This document shows, piece after piece, positions 9,083 to 17,155 of a stretch of 64,000 bases of DNA. Numbering within the stretch: position 1 is the first letter of the stretch; each line of letters opens with the position of its first letter. The notes beneath the pieces are model-generated. The model made no database searches. It worked only from the letters and a program-made list of their open reading frames with translations, and was not told the origin of the DNA. The DNA is from Lachnospiraceae bacterium. Lineage in GTDB: Bacteria; Bacillota; Clostridia; Lachnospirales; Lachnospiraceae. The position numbers and the translations under genes are program-made. The stretch covers positions 50,036 through 114,035 of the forward strand of contig JAQVCW010000010.1 of NCBI GenBank assembly GCA_028689585.1, in the 5' to 3' direction.

Positions 9083-10758
9083 CCTTCTTGCCCCTCGCTG
9101 TACTTTCCATGATTTTTGTTGACTGTAACACCATCCTCCAGCATAATCTGTTTATTGCAGATGTGAAGCGCCGCTTCCCGGTGAGTCACAATAAAGCAGG
9201 TGCGATTTTTCAATCCGGCGATATGCTCCAGCACCTTCCCCTCTGTCAGGTTGTCCAGCGCACTGGTAGCCTCGTCTAAAAGAATGACAGGTGCCTCAGA
9301 CAGCACTGCTCTCGCAATGGCAATCCGCTGCCGCTGACCTTCTGAAAATCCATTCCCACGCTCACCTAACATGGTATATAAGCCCTCCGGCAATTCACGG
9401 ATGAACTCGTCAGCACAGGCAATCTGCAAAGCCGTTTCAATTTCATCCTCTGTGGCATTCTGTTTTGCCATCTGCAGGTTTTCCAGTATTGTGCCGGAAA
9501 ACAGTCCATTCTGCTGGGGGACATAGGTAAACAGGCTTCTTGTGCGCTTTCCCGGTATCATCGCTTTTCCATCAGCCACGATTTGAATTGCACCGCCATT
9601 TGCCGTATAAATACCCAGCAGCAACAGAAAGATGGTGCTTTTTCCACCGCCGGAGAGTCCGGTCAATGCAACCATATCACCTGTATTGATTTGAAATGAC
9701 ACATCTCTAAGGACTTCCGTTCTCCCATAAGAAAATACCACATGGTCAAATGTGATTTTCTCAAGGCTTCCGGCAAAGGTTTCTTTCTCCTGTGGTTCAT
9801 CTTCAAACTGGTTTAATTCCATCAGCCGCTCGGAACTTGCAATAATACCATAATACTTTGGCAGGATACCGGACAGATTGGCAATCGGCCCCTGTATCTG
9901 TCCTACCAGCTGCAAGATAGCCGTCAAGGTTCCATAAGTCATAATCCCATAATATAATCCACGGGCACCCCAGCATAAGGCGAACAGATATCCAAGCTGA
10001 AAAATCAAGCTGAAGCTTGAATTAGCAATAATGGATATGGTTCTCCGCTTCATCTGGGCCTCATAGTGCTCCTGCTGATACCCGCCGCACTTTTCTTCAA
10101 CGGCTCTTTCTCCACAAAATACACGGACAATCAAAAAATTTTCGATGGTTTCCTGTAAGAAGGACTCTACCTTGCCCTGTTTCTTCTGCACATCCTTATG
10201 AAGTTCCTTCATTTTTTTACGAAAAGTACCCGTTAGAAGAATCAGTAAAAGACCACCAATGATAAAAATGCCTGCAAAGACGGGTTCCAGTACAATCAAA
10301 ACCGCAATTGCACAAACCAGCCTTGTAATCATACTGAACAAATTGGGCAATATGGTTGCCACGCCGTCCGATATAATCTGTACATCTGAGAAGAAGCGGT
10401 TCATCCACTCACCGCTGTGGATACTCCAAACAGCGGAATATTCCTTTTTCAGCAGTTCGTGAAGGCGGTCTTTCCTCAGCAGTACACCCATCCCGGAACG
10501 GATGCGCTCTTCGCTGCTGTTTAGCGATAATCTCAAAATAAATTGAAGCAGAATAAGTGCAAAGAGAAAAGCAGCGGCCAGCATTGCTTTATGCAATTCT
10601 GTTGTGATGGCGGCATCAATAATTGCCCGGCAGGACAGCGCAAAGAAAACGGAACTGATGGAAAAAACACCAGCACCGGCAGCGACCATGAATATTCTTT
10701 TATGTAATGTTTTTGTCTGCATCCATATCCAGTGCAAAGCGGTTCGGTTTCCGTTCAC
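9079..10758 (-). CDS. ABC exporter with fused permease and ATPase domains
   Basis: 559 residues. The N-terminal half has about six membrane helices of the type I exporter fold. The ATPase half has Walker A GLSGGGKST, signature FSEGQRQRIAIA, Walker B VILLDEATSALD and the switch His in VTHRE. There is no N-terminal C39 peptidase domain, so leader removal must be done by another protein, plausibly the S24/S26 peptidase immediately upstream. By position and type it is the probable exporter of the cluster's peptide products, and may give self-immunity. Confidence 0.9.
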   Translation of the reverse strand: MNGNRTALHWIWMQTKTLHKRIFMVAAGAGVFSISSVFFALSCRAIIDAAITTELHKAMLAAAFLFALILLQFILRLSLNSSEERIRSGMGVLLRKDRLHELLKKEYSAVWSIHSGEWMNRFFSDVQIISDGVATILPNLFSMITRLVCAIAVLIVLEPVFAGIFIIGGLLLILLTGTFRKKMKELHKDVQKKQGKVESFLQETIENFLIVRVFCGERAVEEKCGGYQQEHYEAQMKRRTISIIANSSFSLIFQLGYLFALCWGARGLYYGIMTYGTLTAILQLVGQIQGPIANLSGILPKYYGIIASSERLMELNQFEDEPQEKETFAGSLEKITFDHVVFSYGRTEVLRDVSFQINTGDMVALTGLSGGGKSTIFLLLLGIYTANGGAIQIVADGKAMIPGKRTRSLFTYVPQQNGLFSGTILENLQMAKQNATEDEIETALQIACADEFIRELPEGLYTMLGERGNGFSEGQRQRIAIARAVLSEAPVILLDEATSALDNLTEGKVLEHIAGLKNRTCFIVTHREAALHICNKQIMLEDGVTVNKNHGKYSEGQEG

Positions 10759-10783
10759 AGTGCTTTCCCTTTCCTGCGCAGTT

Positions 10784-11215
10784 TTAGTGCCGTATTTTTC
10801 TTACAATACCTCTCATTTTGTTTCTGACTCTAAGAAGCATCATTCTTATGCGATATGGCCGACACCACAAAAGAATATAGAACCGGTAGATTGGAAAATT
10901 CAGCTTGATTTCTTTTTCGTTATGATAAACCTTCGTTAATTTTCCAATCACCTTCGCTTTTTCTATATGCTCCAAAAAAGTGCAGTTATCCCCACAAATC
11001 AGATAATGCCTCTCCTGTGCCCTGATGATCCGATGCAAGACCATCTGCCCACTGGGATTTCGATAAAGGACAATCTCCATAGGCACGCAATCCTCTGTCA
11101 CCTTTTCAATCACCACCGTATCCACTTTAGGGCGAATAAATGGCAGCATGCTGACGCCTTGAGCTGCTGTCATATAAAAGCCATCTTTCAGGATTATTTC
11201 TTCAATGGTCTGCAT
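10784..11215 (-). CDS. S24/S26-type peptidase with Ser-His dyad, probable leader peptidase
   Basis: 143 residues. The nucleophile motif is GVSMLPFI (Ser22). The general base position is VLHRII (His61) rather than Lys, as in ER/SipW-type signal peptidases, and is followed by the GDNC box. The C-terminal region, FYILLWCRPYRIRMMLL, is hydrophobic and basic and could touch the membrane. It lies between the PqqD-like and ABC genes, 1 bp from the former. That position is taken in lasso clusters by the B2 transglutaminase-like leader protease, so a leader-cleaving role is inferred. Confidence 0.8.
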   Translation of the reverse strand: MQTIEEIILKDGFYMTAAQGVSMLPFIRPKVDTVVIEKVTEDCVPMEIVLYRNPSGQMVLHRIIRAQERHYLICGDNCTFLEHIEKAKVIGKLTKVYHNEKEIKLNFPIYRFYILLWCRPYRIRMMLLRVRNKMRGIVRKIRH

Positions 11216-11216
11216 A

Positions 11217-11486
11217 TCAGCGTTCCAGTAATTCTGCCTTGGTCAGCTTATCAATAAATTCCTCCGCATCCTTTTCCACCGTTGCTCTGTCGATTTCATA
11301 CTGGTTCAGCATTTCAGCCACTAACGTTTCTTTGTTCATATCCTGAGCGACAAGCTGCTTCCATAAAAATGCTCCCGCCTTATTCAGACGAATCATGCCC
11401 TTAAATTCATCCGCTGCTTTTCCAAGAGCAACGACCACATACTGGTCTCCAAGCTGTCTGATCATAAATCCTTCTTTGATTTTCAT
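11217..11486 (-). CDS. PqqD-family peptide chaperone (RiPP recognition element)
   Basis: 89 residues with the PqqD winged-helix pattern: VVALGKAADEFKGMIRLNKAGAFLW, then an acidic helix and a C-terminal helix ending KAELLER. Such proteins (PqqD, lasso B1) bind the leader of ribosomal peptides and present it to modifying enzymes. Both candidate precursors upstream carry a YEKPEV motif, close to the YxxPxL leader motif recognised by lasso B1 proteins. Spacing is 1 bp to the peptidase and 3 bp to the kinase-like gene. Confidence 0.88.
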   Translation of the reverse strand: MKIKEGFMIRQLGDQYVVVALGKAADEFKGMIRLNKAGAFLWKQLVAQDMNKETLVAEMLNQYEIDRATVEKDAEEFIDKLTKAELLER

Positions 11487-11489
11487 GTT

Positions 11490-12206
11490 CTATTCCCCCT
11501 GACATTTACCATTCATTCCTTCGTAGGCAGTCTCAGCCGCCTCTAATTCCATGTTGCACTGTAGACGGTAGCATGGAATATTTTTGACTATCCAGTCCAG
11601 AATCGCAAGCAGTTTTTCCAGCTTTTCGGTGTCCTTAGGAAGCCTTAACTGCCGGAAGATACGTTCTGCCACCTCTGCATCGGATACCCTCTGGATTTTA
11701 TTTTCAGTTCCTCTCTCTAAAAAGCATAATGCTTTCAAAGGAACCATAACATTGGTACTCCAGCCTTCTTTTCCACACCACGGAGAACCACCGGCGTATA
11801 AGGTATTGTCGATTCTTCTCAGAAAAGGTCTGTCCCCATTTACTACAAACGCCCTGTCCCCGAAAACCTGTTTCCACAGCTTAATGTGAGTGCTTTTCCC
11901 AGTTCCACTCTTTGCTGTAAAGGCATATGCAAAGCCATCTACAGCAATGGTGGCAGCATGAAGATAAAAAGCATCAAAGGCAAGCATCTCCATATCCAGT
12001 TTTTCCAGATATGCAAAACTTTTTGTGGTCCTTCTGTCAAAATCAAGTTCTTTGTTTTCTTCCTCGACCAGTGCTATCTCCTGTTCGGAAACAGCAATTG
12101 TCAACTCTGTGTGTTCTTTGTCTGTCAGGTAATCCCTGCTGATGCGTTTTGTATATTCATCCACATCAAGCAGTTCGATTGTAACATCTGCAATCTGTAT
12201 TTTCAT
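11490..12206 (-). CDS. HPr-kinase-like ATP-binding protein of the RiPP-like cluster
   Basis: About 238 residues from the ATG at 12206, which has a GGAGAG ribosome site; the frame extends to 12296 but that extension lacks a ribosome site and crosses a glycine-rich small frame. The C-terminal domain has a P-loop, AKSGTGKST (98-106), after LHAATIAVDGFAYAF, the pattern of HprK/PEP-carboxykinase-fold kinases. Relatives in paeninodin-type lasso clusters phosphorylate the C-terminal Ser of the precursor. Neither precursor here ends in Ser, so the substrate may differ. Confidence 0.82.
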   Translation of the reverse strand: MKIQIADVTIELLDVDEYTKRISRDYLTDKEHTELTIAVSEQEIALVEEENKELDFDRRTTKSFAYLEKLDMEMLAFDAFYLHAATIAVDGFAYAFTAKSGTGKSTHIKLWKQVFGDRAFVVNGDRPFLRRIDNTLYAGGSPWCGKEGWSTNVMVPLKALCFLERGTENKIQRVSDAEVAERIFRQLRLPKDTEKLEKLLAILDWIVKNIPCYRLQCNMELEAAETAYEGMNGKCQGE

Positions 12207-12258
12207 TTTCTCTCCATAATAGAAAACAGGCAGACATATGAGCCTGCCTGTGAACAAA

Positions 12259-12336
12259 TTAAAAAACACCAGCGCCGCCGGTATTGCCGCCACCACTCAT
12301 ATCGTCACTTCCACCAATTCCGCCTACATTTAACAT
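12259..12336 (-). other. Glycine-rich small reading frame between precursor 1 and the kinase gene
   Basis: A 25-codon frame starting MLNVGGIGGSDDM and ending GGAGVF. It is in frame with an upstream AAT TAT CTG GTC GTT segment that also follows precursor 2, where that segment begins with ATG; here the ATG position is GCG. It may be the remnant of a second small peptide gene, or chance. No ribosome site is seen before the 12336 ATG. Confidence 0.25.
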
Positions 12337-12374
12337 ATTGACAATGACAATATTAACGACCAGATAATTCGCTA

Positions 12375-12494
12375 TTACCCCCGGGGGAAGTAGCCACCAT
12401 CCTGCCCGTCTGAACCAAATCCGGTCCCCATCACAATATCATCTTTATCGAATATTACAACTGACACTTCTGGCTTCTCATATACTTCTTTCAT
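12375..12494 (-). CDS. Candidate RiPP precursor peptide 1 (39 aa)
   Basis: Too short for ordinary gene calling. It reads MKEVYEKPEVSVVIFDKDD, then a Gly-rich C-terminal region ending DGGYFPRG. The leader-like first 21 residues are nearly identical to the paralog at 12781-12903, while the C-terminal half has diverged but keeps a DGG motif. The 5' region shares TTTTGCGgAAGCGAGG with the paralog, with the ribosome site in the last bases. The YxxPxV element matches the docking motif of PqqD-type proteins. If a Thr at leader position -2 marks the cut as in lasso precursors, the core would start at FGSDGQD with Asp at position 7; this is speculative. Confidence 0.75.
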   Translation of the reverse strand: MKEVYEKPEVSVVIFDKDDIVMGTGFGSDGQDGGYFPRG

Positions 12495-12636
12495 TTTCAG
12501 TACCTCGCTTCCGCAAAATTTTTTACATTTAATTATAGTAACAGTTCAGGGCGGCGAAAAAAAGGCAAAAAGCAATATATGAATCCTTCTATATACTAAA
12601 TAAATCCATATAAACCGATATGTCTTTAATTAGACT

Positions 12637-12750
12637 TCCCTCCAATGGACCGCCGTTTTTATGACCGCCGCTTCGAGCGGAGCACTGCTGCTGCAGCTGC
12701 TCGGGATTGTCCTGTTCTCAAAGAGTATGTATCTGTTTCATGCCCTGTTC
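12637..12750 (+). pseudogene. Stray 114-bp fragment of the adjacent sensor kinase gene
   Basis: Bases 12637-12750 are roughly 90% or more identical by eye to 14633-14746 inside the sensor kinase gene, from the CTCCAATGGAC start through AAGAGTATGTATCTGTTTCATG. The fragment lies between the two precursor genes and joins directly to AACGACCAGATAATTC, which also follows precursor 1. It is the trace of an earlier tandem duplication of the peptide/kinase locus that later collapsed. It has no coding capacity of its own. Confidence 0.9.
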
Positions 12751-12780
12751 CAGCTTGCTTAACGACCAGATAATTCATTA

Positions 12781-12903
12781 TTACTCCCGACCATAGTGTC
12801 CACCATCCTCAAAATCGGGGCCTGACGCTAGTGTCATGGTCACAATATCATCTTTATCAAACATCACTACTTTAACCTCTGGCTTTTCATATGCTTCTCT
12901 CAT
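12781..12903 (-). CDS. Candidate RiPP precursor peptide 2 (40 aa)
   Basis: Reads MREAYEKPEVKVVMFDKDD, then IVTMTLASGPDFEDGG and a short HYGRE end. ATG 12903 has GAGGAG 7-8 bp upstream and is preferred over the in-frame start at 12963, because precursor 1 begins at the same alignment position. Acidic and Gly-rich C-terminus, no Cys, so neither a lanthipeptide nor a sactipeptide. The gene is divergent from the response regulator, whose promoter starts about 160 bp away, suggesting the two-component system controls it. Confidence 0.78.
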   Translation of the reverse strand: MREAYEKPEVKVVMFDKDDIVTMTLASGPDFEDGGHYGRE

Positions 12904-13060
12904 TTCTATCTCCTCGCTTTCGCAAAATTTTTCTCTTTTTTCATTGCATTTATCATTAATCAAACATACCGCCTCGTTTTTTATTTATCAATACTATTTT
13001 ACTTTTTTTCAAATTCTTTTCCAGTACCATAAATGCTGGTTTATATGTCATAATTCGTAC

Positions 13061-13090
13061 TTGACAAATTGACTTTCTTGTGCATATATG
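13061..13090 (+). promoter_or_regulatory. Promoter of the LytTR/GHKL two-component operon
   Basis: TTGACA (13061-13066), 18-bp spacer, TATATG (13085-13090). The -10 box overlaps an ATG at 13088 that could be mistaken for the gene start; this supports the downstream ATG at 13115. Confidence 0.6.
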
Positions 13091-13114
13091 CTATTCTTGC
13101 AGCGAGGTGATAAG

Positions 13115-13840
13115 ATGGAGCCATTAAAAATTGCAATTTGCGAGGATATGCACAATGAGGAAGAAAAGCTTCTTGCTCTTTTACAGAAAAGCAGCATACC
13201 AACAAGCTGTACCGTTTTCACAAGCGGGGAAGCATTGCTGTATGCATATCAGCCGCAAATCTTTGATTTGCTGCTGATGGATATTTATATGGGTGGGATC
13301 ACAGGAGTAGAGACCATTACTAAAATCAGAGAAACAGACGAGGAGATTCCCGTTGCCTTTATTACGACCAGTACCGACCACGCTTTGGAAAGCTACCGGC
13401 TTTCGGCACTGAAGTACATAGAAAAGCCATTTAAACAGAAGGATATTGAAGATATTTTAAAACTGGTGCTGCTCAAAAAAAACAATGTACCTTCACTGAT
13501 GATTCAAAAAAACGGAAAAGCAGAAAAAATTCCATTTTCCCAGATTCTCTATTTGGAGCAGCAGACGCATCGACTGAATATTTATCTGAAAAACGGGGAG
13601 ATGGTTCTGATCTATGAAAAGCTGTCTGCACTTTTTTCGCAGCTTGCGGAGCAGGATTTTTTCAATTCCCACAAAAGCTTTTCGGTCAATCTTTCTTTTG
13701 TCCGCTTTATCGATACCGAGCTAAAATGCTTTGTGATGCAAAATGGCAGGAATGTTCCGATTCGCAGGGAAAGCATGGGAAAAGCAAAAAAAGCCCTCGA
13801 AAACTTTTTATTTCATAAAACAAGGGGGATTTCAGAATGA
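13115..13840 (+). CDS. LytTR-family response regulator
   Basis: 241 residues. The N-terminal receiver domain has acidic residues in AICEDMHNEEE, phospho-acceptor Asp in LLLMDIYMGG and conserved Lys in KYIEKPFK. A C-terminal LytTR DNA-binding domain starts near PSLMIQKNGKAEKIPFSQILYLE. The start at 13115 has GAGGTGAT just upstream. The end overlaps the kinase start by 4 bp (ATGA). LytTR regulators with GHKL kinases typically control peptide or bacteriocin genes, which fits the divergent precursor cluster. Confidence 0.92.
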   Translation: MEPLKIAICEDMHNEEEKLLALLQKSSIPTSCTVFTSGEALLYAYQPQIFDLLLMDIYMGGITGVETITKIRETDEEIPVAFITTSTDHALESYRLSALKYIEKPFKQKDIEDILKLVLLKKNNVPSLMIQKNGKAEKIPFSQILYLEQQTHRLNIYLKNGEMVLIYEKLSALFSQLAEQDFFNSHKSFSVNLSFVRFIDTELKCFVMQNGRNVPIRRESMGKAKKALENFLFHKTRGISE

Positions 13841-15645
13841 AAAAACGAATCTCTCCCGCTCTTATTACGCAGGTGATCCTTATTTTGATGGTTTGTCTGC
13901 TGCTGGCTGGCGCCAAAGGGTTTGTCATAAAGAGCACAAAACTGGACCGCGTCACTACGGTTACCGATGTAACAGCAAGCATTAACGGTGAAGAAAAAGC
14001 GATTACGCTGCCCTATAGTTTCAAACAGTTAGCACCTCGTACCCCTGTTACCATCCGTGCCCGGATTACACCAAAAGCCCATGATGTGATCTACATGAAG
14101 AGTGTTTATTCCCCTGCAAAAATCTATGTGGATGATACGCTGATTCACGAATTTGGTGTTTCGGACAGCTACCCCGGGTTTATGGTGGACCCGGCCACCG
14201 AGGTTTATATGATCCCGTTGGGAAATCACAGCGGGGAGGTGACGTTGCGCATGGAATTCCTCTCTCCCATAGCCCGTGATGTGCTGACGGTACACGCACC
14301 GATTCTGGGTGATATCAAATCCGTTTTTGGGGACAGGACCAAAGCACTTGGAATGCCTTTTATCTTTTCTACTATGCAGTTGATTGTAGGAATACTTCTT
14401 ATTTTAATTTCTATTTTTGTGATGATTTTTGAAAAGAAGGGCGTCATATTCTTCTGGCTGGGTCTGTTCTCCCTTACTACCGGAGTGTGGGCATTTGGCG
14501 AATGTAACTTTTCCGGAGTTTTGTTTAAGAACCCCACTCTGCTGTATCTGCTTGCCTTTATAGGCCTGTTTACATTTGCAATCCCACTGCTTTATTTTGC
14601 AATGACGACCATTCATTTTACACACGAGAAGCCCCTCCAATGGACGGCCATTTTTATGACAGCCGCTTCGAGCGGGGCACTGCTGCTGCAGCTACTCGGG
14701 ATTGTCCCGCTCTCAAAGAGTATGTATCTGTTTCATGTCCTGGTACCGCTGACCCTTTGTATCCTGACAGGCTTTACGGTTTATGAACGCATCTTCCACA
14801 GGGAAATCGGGGCAATGCGGTTTGTACTGCCCATTGGGGTATTGACACTTTGCTCACTGCTTGAGGTGTTTAATTATCAGCTTGCATTCACCTATATGTT
14901 TGCCTCCCTGTTCCAGATGGGAGTCCTGTTTTTCATCGTGTTTACAGGGATCGCCGGCGGCCTCTATATCCGGGATGTGATTAAGCTTGAAAACCAGCGG
15001 AGAGAACTTGCCTTTGAGGTAAGTCTGATGGAAATACAGATCGAAGAGCAGAAAAAGCACAGCCTTTTAATAGTGGAAAATGCAGAAAAACTCAAACAGC
15101 AGCGTCATGATCTGCGCCATCAGCTCACCGTAGTAAAGGAGCTGGCCGACTATGACAACAAGGAATTAAAGGAGTACATCAACTCCTTAATTGAACAGGT
15201 ACCGTCCGCGCCGGGGAACTACTGCGAAAATGCTGCGGTAAACGCCATTGTTTCCCGTTATGTTTCTGTATGTGAAAAAGAGGGAATTGAATGCATCATA
15301 AACCTCACCGTCCCTGAACGCAATGAGCCGATGACCGACAGCAGCCTTAGTGTGATTTTCGGAAACCTTCTGGAAAATGCGGTGGAGGCCTGCGGACGCA
15401 TGACCGGGGGGCATAAGTTTATCCGCTTAAACAGCAGTCTGCAATATGATATGCTCACCATCACCATGGATAACAGCTTTGACGGGAAGGTCACAGAGGA
15501 AAATGGACGCTTTCATTCCCGGAAACGGGAGGATTTTGGAATCGGTCTTTCCTCTGTTCAGGCAGTGGCAAAAAAAGGACAGGGCGATGCCCGGTTTGAA
15601 TGTGATGGGGTGGTTTTTCTATCCTCCGTGTATGTTCGGATATAA
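13837..15645 (+). CDS. Membrane sensor histidine kinase, 7TM sensor plus GHKL ATPase
   Basis: 602 residues: an N-terminal signal/membrane anchor, an extracellular beta-rich domain (about 35-170, with VYSPAKIYVDDTLIHEFG, as in 7TMR-DISM extracellular modules), seven membrane helices (about 175-380), a coiled linker, an H-box RHDLRHQ near residue 425, and a GHKL ATPase domain with N-box FGNLLENAVEA and G-box GIGLSSV. It partners the upstream regulator. A 114-bp duplicate of its membrane region lies at 12637-12750. Confidence 0.9.
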   Translation: MKKRISPALITQVILILMVCLLLAGAKGFVIKSTKLDRVTTVTDVTASINGEEKAITLPYSFKQLAPRTPVTIRARITPKAHDVIYMKSVYSPAKIYVDDTLIHEFGVSDSYPGFMVDPATEVYMIPLGNHSGEVTLRMEFLSPIARDVLTVHAPILGDIKSVFGDRTKALGMPFIFSTMQLIVGILLILISIFVMIFEKKGVIFFWLGLFSLTTGVWAFGECNFSGVLFKNPTLLYLLAFIGLFTFAIPLLYFAMTTIHFTHEKPLQWTAIFMTAASSGALLLQLLGIVPLSKSMYLFHVLVPLTLCILTGFTVYERIFHREIGAMRFVLPIGVLTLCSLLEVFNYQLAFTYMFASLFQMGVLFFIVFTGIAGGLYIRDVIKLENQRRELAFEVSLMEIQIEEQKKHSLLIVENAEKLKQQRHDLRHQLTVVKELADYDNKELKEYINSLIEQVPSAPGNYCENAAVNAIVSRYVSVCEKEGIECIINLTVPERNEPMTDSSLSVIFGNLLENAVEACGRMTGGHKFIRLNSSLQYDMLTITMDNSFDGKVTEENGRFHSRKREDFGIGLSSVQAVAKKGQGDARFECDGVVFLSSVYVRI

Positions 15646-15659
15646 GCCATAAATACCAT

Positions 15660-16357
15660 GAGCCGCCTGTTCTGGCTTTCTTTCCCATCCACAGATAAGA
15701 TACTGTGTTCGTGAAGCTGGTCTTCCTTTCCTGAAAGCCGGATAATCTCATCTACGGTATTGAGCAGTATCTGCTCAGTTACCCGGAAGAAATGTTCGGT
15801 ATCAATGTTCCCTATGACGATTCGGAAGGTATCGTCTGTCGGAATACCATAGGGTAGTTCCAGATATTTTCTCAGCCATTTTTCCTTTTTCTTTGCAAAG
15901 CTTTCAATCTCGCCCCATTCATTGGCATTACCAAGAATGGCAAAGAAAACGATCATGATAATATCGCCCAGTAAATGCTGGGAATAAGATGGATGGCAAT
16001 AATCGGGCACGGCATCTGCATTCTTTTTGATTTTTTTAATGAGGGAATCATTTCCCCCATTGTATGCTGTCCGCATACATTCTTCAGGATTGCCATATAT
16101 CCCAGATCTGATTGAGTATAGGTTATATAACTTTAATTTCTTGGATCCATCATTTCTGATATCCAATCCGTTAAGGAATGGAAGAAATGATTTGTTACCA
16201 TCATAAAATCAACAATCCCACGGTCTTTTTTCTTACGTTCGCGTTTTTCTTTCCTTGTCATCTCTAAAATCTTCCTGTGCGAAAAGTTTTTATTCCTCAG
16301 AGCTGGAAGCACATTTTGAGGAAAACGGCTCACTGCGCCGGCGGCAATGAAATGCAA
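15660..16357 (-). pseudogene. Decayed ISAs1-family transposase
   Basis: Minus-strand frame 15558-16166 encodes the ISAs1 N-terminal domain pattern (HLLGDIIMIVFFAILGNANE, SFAKKKEKWLRKYLELPYG, IPTDDTFRIVIGNID) and reaches SVDGKESQNRR before homology ends and the frame runs antisense into the sensor kinase. The first part, with LTDWISEMMDPRN, lies in another frame (16133-16357), so a frameshift separates them. The catalytic C-terminal half is missing. Terminal inverted repeats were not found. Confidence 0.75.
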
Positions 16358-16457
16358 TACTTTAAATCCAAAGGTTGCAATTTGTATAAAAGAGTGCTAA
16401 AATTAATTTATTCCAGGAGGTTAAGATGTAGGATATGATGGAGAGGAATCACAGAAC

Positions 16458-17093
16458 ATGAGATATTTTATATCAGATTTGCATTTTTACCATCAGAGTC
16501 TGAATGCCCGGATGGACTGCCGGGGCTTTGCGGATGGTGAGGAAATGAATGCTTATATGATACAGCAATGGAACAAAAAAGTGCGAAGCAGCGATGAAGT
16601 TATTATCCTGGGGGATTTCTCTTACGGAAAGGGAAAAGCCACCAATGCGATCGTGGAACAACTGAAGGGAAAACTGTTTTTAATAGAAGGAAACCATGAC
16701 CGTTTTCTCACGGACCGGCACTTTGACCGCTCCCGGTTTGGATGGATCAAACCATATGCGGAGGTACATGATAACAAACGAAAAGTGGTTTTGAGCCATT
16801 ATCCCATATTCTGCTACAATGGTCAGTACCGAAAGGCGAAGGATGGCTCATCGAAAAGCTATATGCTGTACGGGCACGTCCATAATACGTTCGATGAACT
16901 GCTGGTGAATCAGTTTCAAAATCAGACCAGAGCATGTCTGAGGCCGGTTTTTGGAGAAGAAGAGCCCCAGAATATTCCATGCCATATGATCAACTGTTTC
17001 TGTGTGTTTTCCGATTATGTTCCGCTGACATTGGACGAATGGATCGAAGTGGATCAAAAACGCAGGGAAGGGCTGCCTGGCCTGGCCCTTTAA
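16458..17093 (+). CDS. Calcineurin-like metallophosphoesterase
   Basis: 211 residues with the full set of metallophosphoesterase motifs: ISDLHFYHQSL, ILGDFSYG, IEGNHDRF, LSHYPIF and LYGHVHNTF. Two metal ions are expected; the substrate is unknown. It is a single gene. A decayed relative, with only the middle region left, lies at 51195-51420. Confidence 0.85.
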   Translation: MRYFISDLHFYHQSLNARMDCRGFADGEEMNAYMIQQWNKKVRSSDEVIILGDFSYGKGKATNAIVEQLKGKLFLIEGNHDRFLTDRHFDRSRFGWIKPYAEVHDNKRKVVLSHYPIFCYNGQYRKAKDGSSKSYMLYGHVHNTFDELLVNQFQNQTRACLRPVFGEEEPQNIPCHMINCFCVFSDYVPLTLDEWIEVDQKRREGLPGLAL

Positions 17094-17155
17094 CGGCTCA
17101 GTGGGGCAGCCACCCGGAAAGCGTCATCATTTCAAGGCTGAACTGTAAAGAACTT

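Noticed and set aside
12370..12385. CCCCCGGGGG run in precursor 1 as a phase-variable tract
   Set aside because: It is a mixed C5G5 palindrome, not a homopolymer, and lies at the very end of the gene; slippage would only change the last residues.
7931..12903. Standard lasso-peptide cluster
   Set aside because: Leader motif, kinase, PqqD, exporter and nucleotidyltransferase fit, but no asparagine-synthetase-like cyclase or B2 protease is encoded, so the class cannot be assigned.
12781..12963. Longer start (12963) for precursor 2
   Set aside because: The paralog has no such extension, and the extra 20 codons coincide with the shared 5' leader and its ribosome site.
13088..13114. Upstream ATG for the LytTR regulator
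   Set aside because: It lies in the -10 box, whereas the ATG at 13115 has a ribosome site and begins the conserved fold.
15558..15660. Transposase coding extending into the sensor kinase end
   Set aside because: Similarity to ISAs1 proteins ends near SVDGKES; the remainder is antisense of the kinase C-terminus.
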